Positions 1 to 24,063 of a DNA stretch of 64,000 nucleotides are shown here, in pieces. The position numbers and the translations under genes were made by a program. This DNA comes from Tubiluchus corallicola (Eukaryota > Priapulida > Priapulimorpha > Priapulimorphida > Tubiluchidae), in the NCBI GenBank assembly GCA_030141605.1, contig JAQGDQ010000259.1, positions 62,001-126,000 on the forward strand, given 5' to 3'. The notes beneath the pieces were generated by a model. That model saw only the letters and a program-made list of their open reading frames with translations, did not search any database and was not told the origin of the DNA. Position 1 is the stretch's first letter, and every line of letters starts with the position of its first letter.

Positions 1-3000
1 AATGTTTGTCCGGTTATCATCGTAACAAGGCAGAAAAGTGCATGCTATTACCTGGTAAGTGTTTAATAATACAGTAGGTGCCGCTTAAAAGACTCACGGT
101 TAATCGACTCAATCGCTTAATTGACTCAAAAACACCTTGTACGGGCTACTTCTATCCAAATGTACGTAAAAACTGTCGGTAGTTGACTCAAATAACTCTG
201 CATAATTTACTCAATATTTTTCCTTCACATACTTAAAATAAGACATTTGTATGTGCCCAAACAACTTTTACTGCTTTTATGTCATCTTTGCATCACTTTT
301 GTGCACTATAATATATGTAGAAACAAGCATGTTAACTGTTAAGTGCCATTTTGTTTGTAAGCAGGTACGTTTATCATGTGCTAATACGCTAGGGTAGCAG
401 TTTTGCTTGAATCTTTACTGGCTCGTCCACTGCAATTAACCTCGTTAACCAAGAATTTCTGGAAGCTAAACATTTAAGAACGCGTCCGCGAGAAGACCAT
501 GCAAAATCGAAAAATTCCGGCACAAGGTTAGGTAAACCGATTCAAACCAAAGTTCGGGTATGAGGTCCACTAGTCACTAGTATTCACTATGTGAATCCGC
601 TTGGCCCAACTCCTCATAGTAGCAGATGTACGCATAGGCCGATTTTCATGAAAAAATGCCTATTTTTCTCTATTTTTTACTCATATTTGAAGGATTAGTC
701 ATGCAGCAACCACTGAGTTTGAATAGATCTGACTCTGCACAGTATTGCATCTTGTTATCTTCTCCAAAATGACTTTTCAACTTTTGTCCCAAACCCCCCT
801 CTTTCGGCTCTACTGGGGGTCTTTAAGCTCGCATTACGCACAAGATGCAAATACTCAGTCATTTCAAAGTCTTATATCTCACCCACTGCGGGGGCGGGGA
901 CAAAAATATCGATATGTATGTGAATAGAGCATCCCATCCCACTATGCTGCAGTGACAATTTCGATGGAGCGAATTTCCACCCTATTGTAAAAGACCCCTG
1001 AAAGAGGCATATATCAGGGTGAAAATATAGGTAACAACGTTCACCAAAAAGCTTCGTGTAGGTAAACATGAGTTGTCAAATCTTGTCCAAATACTTCAAA
1101 ACATCATAAATATTCATCTTTGGCAACTAGGGGCCTGGCCAGCACATTGGTTAAACTACCGACAGGATTGGACTCCATCATTCAAGATGGCGGCCACTGC
1201 TGAACTAAAATGTTCGTTTTCTGGGCTGTTTACCAGCGTTAAATGCGGTATTCTGACTAGTTATCCGCACGAAACGAATATTGTGAATCTATTAGCCTGT
1301 ACTAAAGACACTGGACCGCATTTACAGCGCTTCCATTTTCAAACAAATGAAATATCTACGGAATGGAAATTGCTTCTTGCAAGGACTGGAAGATGTTTTA
1401 TGTACTGTTTATTTTCTATGCTTTGTAAATGTTATGTACAGGTTATTACCTAGTTATTACTCATTGTCTTACATAGGCGTACAAGCCAGGACACAAAGAA
1501 AATTGTCCTAAATCTGAGCAAATGCCCAAAAAATATGTGACAGACTTCCCCCAAAATATCATTTGTCCGGTGATTTTTTGACTGTAAAACATCGAAAATT
1601 TTTGTGCCATTGGCGCAATCATTCAATCACACCATTAATATTTTTTGTCAGAAGTATCGATTTTGTGCCACAAATAAATTTTGGGCAAAGAAAAATTTTC
1701 TGAGTTAAATATCACCGCCATCTCCCTAGAAGCGGCCCATGCGCTTATATTGTCTCATGTTTCGACTGTAAGATTTCCGCTTTATCACTTTCCCCATGAT
1801 ATATTTGTCTATATTTCTGTATCTATCTTCTAGGGATAATCTACCTGCATCGATAATTCTTTCTCAGTTATTTAGATATTATGGTTTTGATTACTTGTAC
1901 TACTCTTCAGTGATAGGATTATGCTGCTACAATAACAACAGTATTTTGAACTTAGAGAAATTAATTCTGACTGAGTTTTGTAGTTTTTCATTTTTGTACT
2001 GATATTCATAATCTTCTATGTATAGCCATGAAGCTTATTCATATAAAAAGTGTAAAAAATGAACGGATGTATAAAAATGAACGGATTTCTATTTTATATG
2101 TATATACCAAGTGTTGTCAGATTCTTTCGCTAGCAATGACTCTCAATCTTAACAATCGGTACTTCTTTTCTATTAGAGGGCTTATTGTTTAGTCTTTCCT
2201 GGTATCCATTAGCGATTCACTGTGTAGAGAATGCCCTGAATCAGGGTCGGACTCGGTACTAGGGGCATGCATGATGTCCTGTCCTGAAATCCATCAGAAG
2301 AGGCAATTATTCATATTTGTAGTCATATGAAAATTCTGACATAACTAAACCAATTTAAGATGAAATTCGCAAATTTATAGCAATTTCCATGGCAAAGGAA
2401 TCTATTGCTACTAGGAAATTAGAGCACTAGTTACAGAAAATGCAGGTTAAACGTGGCTAATGTCTACTGTCATTTTTTCTAACAGTGCCCCCTTTATATA
2501 ATGTCATTCATGATATTATCTCGGCTCGTGCGTTTTCATGAAATTTAGAATACAGATTTGTCACTTATAATCCAGCATATAGATAGAAAAAGTATTGAAA
2601 AACTACAAAAAAGGCGAATTTTGCTGATTTTTGTGAAATTTTAAAGTGCCAGTACTAAATACTGAAACAGGCTCCAGCGAATTTTCTTTTTTATGTTATT
2701 AGTGAGGATGATGGTTAACACATACATGAAAACCAGAAGTTCTGTAGCCCCGCAGTGGGCGAGTTATGAGCCTTACAACTTAACCTCTCCCTGGACTCTT
2801 AACAAAGAGCCGAATTTGAAAAATCCCGTTCGCTGATACTATTAATAGTATGTCAGAAAAAATTAGGATATCAGAAGACAATGTCTGGGTCTATGTACCA
2901 GCCAACTTACATCGACCCATCTATAATAGTTTATACAGGAGAAAAAGTTAAAGTAACCCCCCAAAATAGCGATTTTTTTGCCTCTTTTGAGGTCAATTTC

Positions 3001-4838
3001 TTGATGTGGTCATTTCTCTGCTAATAGTAGCTCTATCGATTTGATATCTTGGTTACATGGTTTTGGGGGGTCGCCCTTCATGTTAGAAAAAAATGATATA
3101 AATTCGTCACCCCTCATGTGCCACCCTCTGCATGGTGCTCTCGCGGACTCTTCTTTTGCATTTTGAAGTCTCGCGGACTCTGCATGCTGCTCTCGCGGGT
3201 TCTTTAATCACTTGTCTTGCAGTTTCCTTTTGAAGCTCTCATTGCAAATCACGCTTTCACGCTTAATCAGTTAACAGTTAAAGATGCAGTTACAATAATC
3301 AGCCAGGATCAGACGAAACTACTTGCGAGGAAACAAGGTCACTACCAACTGCAGCTCAAGAGCGCCCAAGTGCTAAATGTTTTACGAGAATACGTACATC
3401 ACACAGCAACAGATTTTCAACGGTTTTATAATTATGAGAACTTTGTGAACCAAATTCTTCGCGAGAAATTGAAGCAGCCGACTTTGAAGCAACTTTTGTA
3501 ATTTTTGCAAATAAACAGACTTGTGTGATTTAGAAAAGTATACTGTTTAATTTATTGCTAATTCACTTACATAAATTAATATTTTAAAATATTTTTTTTT
3601 AATTTTTAACTGCACAAAGGAATTTAGGCTTTACTTCGTTTCTAAAATTCATTGCAGTGCATACTTCTATACCAGTAATACTACACTCATCGGTTAATTG
3701 GGTCAAAACACTTCGGTCCCAAAGTGTGAGTCTATTAAGAGGCACCTACTGTATTAATATTCTAAAATGTAAAAAGTTACACATATAATCCTTCTGGATA
3801 ATATGATACTAGATTGCAAAATTGTACTAAAGTATTAAGAGTAGGTAAATGAACTGGGTTAAATTAGTTTTAAGAAATTTTACACTATGATTTGTCTGCT
3901 TTAGCAAATTAGATATTGTCTAACCTAAGATGGTGTTTCTCTTTTTACTTTTTTGCTCCCACTTTGGGAATCCAGAAAGTTGGCGGTAACTGAGTTTTTC
4001 CATTATAAAGAGTTGCACTAACACATACCTGTCTATCTCTACAAATAGAAACATTTTGTTTTGCCAAAAATTCGGGTGTTGAGCGAGGTTGGCATTATAA
4101 AAGGGGGGGTATTATAACGAGATATGACTGTAGTACCTTAACTAATTTGACAAATATTGCATTCTTTAATCAATTGTTATGTCATCAGAAAACTCGATTT
4201 TTTCAGGTGGTACTACTAGTGCTGCTCCACTGACAAGTTCTGTAACGTTGATCACAACTGGACAACCACAAACAAACTCAACATCAAGCGGCAAAAGTTT
4301 TAATTCAAAAAGTATGCAGAATTTTCTGTAGCAATTACTAAACTATGATCCAACTGCAATGTTATTACTAATAGACGACCAGCAAAAGCAATCAATCACA
4401 ATTTAACATGTGTGAAGTGCAATTTACTGTTACTGTTAACTTTACTCGAAAAAATTGTAGTTCTTTATTTGAAAAGTATTGTTTATTCAAAATATTTCAT
4501 GTTTTCACGTAATTTTAGCTTTTGTCTTTTGTGTGTACATAATACAATTGAATTCTGCTTTTATGTCTGCCTTTCAAGCACGTACATTATTTTAACAATA
4601 TATCTGAAGTACAGTTAGCAATTTATTTTAAGGACGATTTATTTAATTTTTTACAGAAACGATCATTACTGCTGCGGTAGGTGCGGTGGGAGTCTGTGTT
4701 CTGCTCGGCGTTGTCGTTGCCGTATTTATTGTGATTCGCAGGCGAAGGCAAAATTCGGCGGCTTACACGCTTGTGGCAAACTTTAGTGATGGTGAGGACG
4801 ATAGTCAACTTCTGGGACAAAATGAGGAATTGGCGTGA
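1..4838 (+). CDS. C-terminal part of a type I membrane sorting receptor, possibly sortilin/VPS10-like (5' partial)
   Basis: Three exons join in one frame: 1-54 (partial), 4207-4311 and 4657-4838, with GT donors at 55 and 4312, AG acceptors before 4207 and 4657, and phase 1 at both junctions. The product ends in a Cys-containing module (CLSGYHRNKAEKC), a Ser/Thr-rich stalk of about 35 residues, one hydrophobic membrane span (AAVGAVGVCVLLGVVVAVF) and an Arg-rich stop-transfer (IRRRR). A 28-residue tail follows with YTLV (a YxxPhi signal) and DDSQLL (an acidic dileucine/DxxLL signal). That tail combination is typical of receptors cycling between Golgi, endosome and plasma membrane. The GY-x-KC-x-GG pattern resembles the end of the sortilin 10CC module. 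Membrane topology is well supported; the sortilin assignment is inference from about 110 residues. The first intron carries a 3.7 kb transposon. Confidence 0.6.
478..3207. mobile_element. Nested TTAA-flanked element, 2.73 kb, no recognisable transposase
   Basis: TTAA occurs at 474-477 and again at 3204-3207. The related outer element at 18839-19860 has a single TTAA at the same place (aagctaaacac-TTAA-tcactt), which is the empty site. The ends are short imperfect inverted repeats: GAACGCGTCCGCGAGA on the left and, inverted, AGAACCCGCGAGAG on the right. The motif GTCCGCGAGA recurs just inside the right end (near 3143 and 3172). A second inverted pair (CCCACTGCGGGG near 884 and 2750) lies further in. 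TTAA target choice is typical of piggyBac-like elements, but the usual CCC-type terminus is not obvious and no DDD/DDE protein is visible. An open frame at 1073-1453 contains ATGGCGGCCACTGC but matches nothing I recognise. Confidence 0.75.
3223..3501 (+). pseudogene. Transposon-encoded protein fragment (C-terminal part)
   Basis: An open frame of about 93 residues follows a good splice-acceptor-like tract (cacttgtcttgcag) and stops at 3499-3501, followed by an AATAAA at about 3510. It contains RQHY-like basic and Gln-rich sequence and ends REKLKQPTLKQLL. A degraded version (FAFEALAVF start, TTTGAAG end) occurs in the second copy at about 19230-19510, so it belongs to the transposon rather than to the host gene. 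I do not recognise the family. The acceptor suggests it was once the last exon of a spliced transposon gene, but the upstream coding part is missing in both copies. Confidence 0.5.
4050..4133. repeat. End fragment of a pogo-type MITE
   Basis: The stretch ends ggtattataacgagatatgactgta, which is the inverse of the terminal repeat tacagtca(a/t)atctc(a/g)ttataa seen at 6451 and at both ends of the 58563-58801 element. Only one end is recognisable here. It lies in the intron between the last two exons of the receptor gene. Confidence 0.6.
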
Positions 4839-7440
4839 TATTTTTGTGTAAAATTGTTTTAGATATGTGGATGTTATTTCAGAGGCATGATTTGTTATAC
4901 AATTTTATATATATTTGTATACACATAGAGTCTCATTGTTGCACACATGGAGAAGTCTCATTATTGTAAATCTCTGAGTTTCTGCAAACTATTTTTAGTG
5001 AAAAGAATCTGCAATTATCATGGTGTACTTCATAAATCAGTAGTATACCTAGTACAACTCATAGTAATTAACATGGCATCCAGCTACTAATGGATGGACA
5101 TTGAAACTTTTTCTAAAACATCTTTTCTAGCATTTTATGGCCAATAACCACCAGGAAAGCACCAAAACCACCAAATCAAAAAAGGTTATCAATTTTTGCT
5201 GGTCTGTGGTTTGTGATTTTTGCAAATTTCGTATGAAAAGTAAATAAATTACACATTGCAGTATAGACCTGATACCATGTTATATAGATCAGGTCCAAGC
5301 TGCAGTCATAAAGTGCAGTTTGTGACCTTGTATTGTTGTTAAAAGGTTTAATGTTTATTTAGATGTTGACTATATGTACTTATTTTTGTTGACGTGGTGA
5401 ACTGCATTTTCCTTGCATACAGGAGAGTGGTAAGCCTTACTTCATTTTGTGCATTTGAAAATTATGTAAATTTTACATAAGTAGATATTTTAACATATAG
5501 CAGGTTCTTCAACATGTATATAATTTTTAGAATGATTTGAGTTAGACTTACAGTGCATAAATAGTTTTAACCAAATGTAGTTGGTGATGCCTATGTTCAA
5601 ACTAATGTGGAGAGCTAATGTGCATTATTTTCAATTGGATAATTTTAGCATAATTTTTAATATCTTTATTATAGCAAGTTTCAGGTACAATACCAGCTAC
5701 TGGTAAAGTAAACTAATAACAAAATTGCAGAACTCTGTACAGGATCTACCTTATCATCAATCACATCTCCATAAAATAGACATGACTCTCAAACCTGCTT
5801 AAGCGCACTAATTTGAAAAGTTGTTAGAACTGTTTTTATCTAGTTTGAGAGCCTAGCTGGCAGATTTTCGAGTTACTAAAGCAGAAAATGGAGGAAGTGG
5901 GTGGGCAGCCATGACATTTCTTGTGGCATATGGAGATCTGTGAGTAAAATTGAAACAATTTTGCACTGACTCAAAATTACTGAATGTTAATCAGGTTCAT
6001 TTAACAAGACGCCAGCTTATATGCTCCTTGCTTCTTGGCAGTATGTGTCTCTACACTAAGCATAATATGTTGTTACTAGAACTGTTAGTATCGCCATCTA
6101 CTGAAATAATCATTTAACTAACAGAAGCTGGTACCTTTAATTGTTTTAAATTGATGTCATTTTATATCCTTATACTTTTTGCAAATGATATGCAGTCAGA
6201 ATATCACAGGTGGCTTTTCTGATAGTAACCTGTAAGCAATTGAGTAATTATCCAAATTTATAGAAGTCTGTGCACAAAGAGTGATTTAGTTATGACCTCA
6301 TGTTGTGAAATCTTTTAAAGTAGGCTATGGGTGTGCATCTTGTATAGATTATAAAAAAATTATTTTAAGGTTACAAAAAATTGTTATTGTTTCACTTTAT
6401 TTTATTGTTTAGGCAAATTGGTACACACTACCATAATATAATTTATAATACAGTCAAATCTCATTATAATGCCCCCCCCCCCAACCACGTTTAAGGCCCC
6501 AAATAATTTTTTAGCAAAACAAAATGACTGCATTTGCATGTATGTCTTATACGTGTGCGAGTATGTATGTATTATGCATGCATGTGAGTCTCGTTATAAT
6601 ACCAAACCCACTATAACACAAACTTTTCTGCAGTCCCAAAGTAGGCAGTATAAAAAGATTTGTAACTGACTGATTATTGCTTGCTTATAGTGGCCCATCG
6701 AAGCAGTGATAGTGGCCCTTTTTTCAATAGTACTCTGAAGGGCGAAGAGGCATATTACTGAATGTCACAAGTGAAACCATCTGCAGGGAATTACTGTACC
6801 ATTATAATAATTGACTAACTATATGAAACAAGTGTTGCACAATATAAATTTATCAGTATGGCAAGGAACAAAGTAATGTATAAAATTTATTTGGAATTCA
6901 AAAGTTCACATTTAAAGTAACATATTATGAACATAAAAAATCAAGAAAACAGCAAAGTCATCAAGATTATACAAGAAGCCAAGTTCTATGTATTTAAAAC
7001 AAGTATAGAAGGCTAGCAGACAGAAGACTGATACATCACACTTGGTAAAGCATAATGTTACAGTTGGAACAATTGCATTAATGAGCCCATTATTAATGAG
7101 AGTTTTGCAGTGGCCATAAAATATTTAGCTATGCATTTAATGATATGATTAAGTTTAAACTGCAACTATTTACAATAAACAAAGTGGCAACACCAAATGA
7201 TACCTGCAAAAACTCAGTTTTTTAACAAACTGAGATTAAAGAAAGCAAAATTTACATTAAAAGGTTTTCAGTCTCCACATTACAACTAATGCTTTACTAA
7301 TACAACACAAATCAGATTAACCATCACAGCCATTGGCAGAAACAATGCAAGAAGCGGCTAACAACACAAAAACTTCATGTGAACATTTTAGCTGGGAACG
7401 GCTATCTGTCATTAAACTGGTGTGACAAATATTTATGTGA
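4839..7440. other. Convergent intergenic region and 3' UTRs
   Basis: This stretch separates the 3' ends of the receptor gene (+) and SMU1 (-). It is AT-rich, with no supported coding exon. It holds one MITE end near 6451 and a C11 homopolymer at about 6472-6482. The 3' UTRs of both genes probably lie here, with candidate AATAAA signals on both strands, but none can be assigned with certainty. Confidence 0.6.
6451..6665. repeat. Partial pogo-type MITE
   Basis: It starts tacagtcaaatctcattata, matching the terminal repeat of the element at 58563-58801, and contains a long C run and a second TATAATACC-like motif near 6595. No matching right-hand inverted end is visible, so the copy is probably truncated. 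Confidence 0.5.
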
Positions 7441-20142
<12,702 letters not shown>

Positions 20143-20779
20143 TTTAGTTTACGAGTTCAAAATCGTAACTTCTCTCCAGCTAAGCGCACTGTCTTCAACT
20201 ACAATTACGTTGGCTTACCGTAGATCAATAGGGCGAAGCCTATAAGTAGGCTTTTTGCCCACAGTTGTCTCTCTTGATAAAACTTCTGTTAATTATTTTA
20301 TCACAAGTTTTCTCTCTCGCGTTTTGTATTTATAATGTCTCTCAGGTGGAAGTGCCGTCTAACGGCAGTTGTCTGGATATGGTGAGGAAGTAAGGTCAGT
20401 GGTGATATGGCAAATGGGTCAGTTGTGTTGATTTATGATAAACTGGAATGGTGTTGTAGAGGTGTTGAATTATAAAAAACGTTTAGAGTCCACTCAGGCT
20501 GGAACAGATCGTGGAACTTCCTTGAATACAAAGCCAGTTTCGCAACCACGTGCACACAGGCAGTCAGCGGTTCACTAGCTCCACTTCAGCTTTTCCAATG
20601 TGAGCACAACCCAGCTATTATACCAAGTGTGCAAGAGCCGATTATTTTCTTCTGACGTCATTATATGGTCATTCCTAATTTTGCATGCGAGTGTCACCCT
20701 TGCCATTCATTACATTTCGTTATAGCAGCTATATGTTTTCTCTTGATTCCATAATTTCTCAAAATGCTCTTACTAATCG

Positions 20780-20930
20780 TTCAAGGGTTTAGATATCTGC
20801 TGCTTTATAGTCTCTATCCTTACATTATACTTATTTATTATTCTTTCCGACTTCTCACAACTTAATGCATGTTCTATTGTATCTTCCTGAATCCTACACT
20901 TAGGGCACGGTAAATCTTCCGATTTATTTC
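20780..20930 (-). mobile_element. LINE C-terminal CxxC-EH fragment
   Basis: The minus strand encodes PCPKCRIQEDTIEHALSC followed by about 20 more open residues. The C-x2-C-x8-H-x4-C pattern is the zinc-knuckle-like tail found after the reverse transcriptase in several LINE families. Flanking sequence is full of stops. Confidence 0.5.
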
Positions 20931-21629
20931 AATTGCATTTCACTTCTTTCATATTTGATTTAATTTCCATTATATTTACTATATCTGCAAGACCACACTC
21001 TCAGATATAACTTTGTTTCTCATATTTCTCACCATCAAGGTCATTTTGTCATTCTCTATACTTTATCTTTATGTTCCTGTAATATTTTTTATTTATAGCT
21101 TTTTTATTTCTTTTTTCTTTTTTCAATTTTGATTTTTTTAATTTCTCCATTTTTATTGGCTTGATCTTGTCCTTCTTTCCATATTTATCTATGATTTCAG
21201 TATTTCTGAATACCAACAATTTTGAAAGGTCCTTTTTTGTGGGTCAGTCTGTACCAAGCATTCTCTGAGAAAGCAAATTCGAATGGAATTGATTTTGTGA
21301 CTTTCGAATTTGAACTGAACCGAACTCGAATTCAAACTTGTTTGAAAGATTTTCGAACAAGTTTTCGAATCACCAGTAAAAGTTGTCTTACGGAGAATTT
21401 GCATATTATTCAATTTTGTTCTGCAGTAAAACCACTAATAATTTATATAAAAATTGTGCACAGAAATCACAGCAATTTGTACTAATTGCATGAAGTTTCA
21501 AACGTTTTAATGATAAGATACGTATGTGGTTGAACTGCTGAGTTATTCGAATTTATAATTTTAGACTCGAACTCGAACGTTCGATGCTCACCCTTAGTGA
21601 CCATTGCCGACTAAAAATACGAAAGTAGC

Positions 21630-22528
21630 TGAAAATGGCAGAGGTGAAAATGGTACAGTAAAAACGGCAGAGGAAAAAATGGCAGAAACGGAAAGTAAAA
21701 ATGGCACAAGAAAAGAATGTGCACTTAGTAAAATATTAGTTTTTGATTAGGGTTGCTGTGGAGGATAATTGTTTTAGTTATTTTACCTCTGCCAAGGAAG
21801 TTATGCTTCAACACGATTTGTTTTTCCTTTTTGTTCGCCGGTTCTTTTTCGCAAAAATGACCAAATACCATATAAAAAATCATATGTACTTTGTAGCGGT
21901 CTCAGAGAGAGTATTTAAGTGCTTCTTTTTATTGTCTCCATCTGAAAAACAACTATATACGAGTTAGTTCCAGGTTCCATTTCACTTGTAAAAATGTGTA
22001 ACGCTGTGTGTACCCTTTGTTTATTAATGTGTATGGCCTTATAAGCTGATTTGGTATGTAAATACGTATATATTTGTCAGTCTATTACCATCATCAAAAT
22101 TAATGATTAGAAAAGATGAATAAAAACTGTGTGGAAAATTCGGACATTACTGAAATTAAATTCTATTTAACGAACAAAATGTTTAGTAAGTCTTTTACTG
22201 GTTTATATAATAACAATACAGGCACATTTTTGCATGTTTGCTAATTTATCTTTGTTTTATGTTCTTTTTCTAATAAAAAAATCAAACAAATAAGTTTAAG
22301 ATTGCCCAACTTTGGAGGAAATGTCTGCTTCCTACTGAGCGCATTCTACTTTTGCATTAGAAATCAAAACAACGTATTTGCCATTTTTACCAAGTTTTCC
22401 ATTTCTGCCTTTTCTGTTGCACCATGTTTTCCTGTGATATTTTTCTGTGTCATTTTTTCGTGTACCATTTTTTCAGGTATCATTTTTGCCTGTGTCATTT
22501 TTCCTGTGCCATTTTTATTGCGCACCCA
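21630..22528. repeat. Inverted pair of short-unit minisatellites
   Basis: The left block (about 21630-21712) repeats units like aaaatggcagagg and aaaaatggcaca. The right block (about 22379-22528) repeats the reverse complement (ttttcctgtgccattttt and variants). They face each other across about 670 bp. A further short block (aaaaatggcacattaagt) lies at 22867. No terminal repeats or target duplication are identified. Confidence 0.6.
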
Positions 22529-22989
22529 AAAATACATGCACCAGAGCATGTACTTCATCTGTCATCTGATTCACTTCATATAATTATGAAGTGTACCGAA
22601 AGTTGAACTAATAATGCGTTCCGTTTACACTCTTCTATCTACAAAACTTGGAATATTTAAAACACTTTGAATTATAAAATTAGAATTAGGCGAAAAAAAT
22701 TTTTGTTTTCCCATTTTTAAAAAAATCAGTACACTATATCTACAATAAAGTAAAGTGAGCCATTACTGTATAAATATCGATCCACTTACAATCAAACTGA
22801 TCGAAATTGTGTAATTATTAGCAAATATGCGGCTGAAATGAAGGTGCGCAATTTTGAAAAGCAGTAAAAATGGCACATTAAGTAAAAGCGGCACAGGATT
22901 AACTGATGATGATGTATAAAGAAAAGTTTGTTTTAATCTTTTGTCACTCATTTCATCGTGCATATTATTAAAAAGATTTTAAAAAGGCG

Positions 22990-23745
22990 TAAAACAACCA
23001 GCAAACATATTACCCATTTCACCCCTAAGGTGGTATGAATAGCCTACTTGGCTAATGTTCTTCCGTCATACACCCGACTTTAAATAAAGATTATGTATGT
23101 ATGTATGTATGTATGTATGTATGTATGTATGTATGTATGTATGTATGTATGTATGTATGTATGTATGTATGTATGTATGTATGTATGTATGTATGTATGT
23201 ATGTATGTATGTATGTATGTATGTATGTATGTATGTATGTATGTATGTATGTATGTATGTATGTATGTATGTATGTATGTATGTATGTTTGTATGTATCT
23301 ATGTATGTATGTATGTGGTATAGACATTTTTTATTTCAAGTAAGTCAACCACACTGTTTTTGTTGCTAACAGTGAGGAGTTTTACTAAACAAAACAGTCT
23401 TAGAATGCTAAGTTGAAATAAAAAAATCAACGAGATAAAAATATTATCATAATCATCCAAAATATTACCAAAAATCAACATATTACACATTTCACCCCAG
23501 AGCTGGTACGATTAGCCTATTTGGCTAGTGTTCTTCCGTTGCACACCCGACTTTAAATAAAGATTATGTATGGTATGGACATTTTTTTTAATTTCGAGTA
23601 AGTCAACCACAGTGTTTTTATTGCTACAGTGACGAGTTTTACTAAACACAACAGATTTAGAATGCTAAGCTGCTCACAAAGCATTACAAAGCTAAGCTGA
23701 AATAAAAAAATCAACGAGACAAGAATTTTAGTCCTTATTAATTAC
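22990..23745. repeat. Tandem duplication of a LINE-like 3' tail unit
   Basis: Copy 1 (about 22990-23455) and copy 2 (about 23468-23745) share attac(c/a)catttcacccc, ttcttccgt, cacccgactttaaataaaga and agtaagtcaaccaca, plus aaaaaatcaacgaga. Copy 1 contains a 226-bp (ATGT)n tract where copy 2 has only ttatgtatgg. The text ending ACTTTAAATAAAGATTATGTATG looks like a retroposon 3' end. Confidence 0.75.
23092..23317. repeat. (ATGT)n microsatellite, about 56 units
   Basis: The tetranucleotide array is almost perfect, with two variant units near the right end (tgtttg, atctatg). It is open in all frames and should not be read as a gene. Confidence 0.98.
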
Positions 23746-23967
23746 AATTTAGGAAAAACTACTCATTTCAGTACAACGGGTGGCCGCTTACTGCACATCC
23801 AGAAATCGTTATGCGTTTTCGGATAAAAATCAGATTATAAATTATTGTTTTTGTAATTGTTACCGCTATTATAATTGCTCAGTTTTTCAGACCTGCGTTA
23901 TTGCATCAGTTTTTTCTGCAGCTATTCCTATTAGTTTGAGTAACGCATTTAGAATGTCTAGTAAACT

Positions 23968-23969
<2 letters not shown>

Positions 23970-24061
<92 letters not shown>
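23970..24061. repeat. (CT)n microsatellite, about 45 units
   Basis: A pure CT dinucleotide array is followed by a C-rich tail (cccccctct). The overlapping Ser-Leu and Arg-Glu open frames are artefacts of the repeat. Confidence 0.98.

Positions 24062-24063
<2 letters not shown>

Larger units (their letters stand above)
72..3751. mobile_element. Tigger/pogo-like DNA transposon, copy 1 (with nested insertion)
   Basis: The element begins CAGTAGGTGCCGCTTAAAAG and ends with the near-inverse, so the terminal inverted repeats read CAGTAGGTGCC(G/T)CTTAA. It is flanked by TA on both sides (70-71 and 3752-3753), the target duplication of the Tc1/mariner/pogo group. The first 400 bp and last 540 bp match the copy at 18839-19860 closely. 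Without the nested 2730-bp insertion the element would be about 950 bp, so it is a non-autonomous or severely shortened derivative. It sits in an intron of the membrane receptor gene. Confidence 0.85.

Noticed and set aside
1073-1453. 126-codon open frame containing AAGATGGCGGCC (YY1-like/initiator)
   Set aside because: It lies wholly inside the nested TTAA element, with no family resemblance; too weak to call a gene.
22302-22583. 93-aa Phe/Ile/Cys-rich frame
   Set aside because: It is a translation of the right-hand ttttcctgtgccattttt minisatellite.
23091-23369. Long MYVC- and THIY-type open frames on both strands
   Set aside because: They are translations of the (ATGT)n microsatellite, open in all frames by periodicity.
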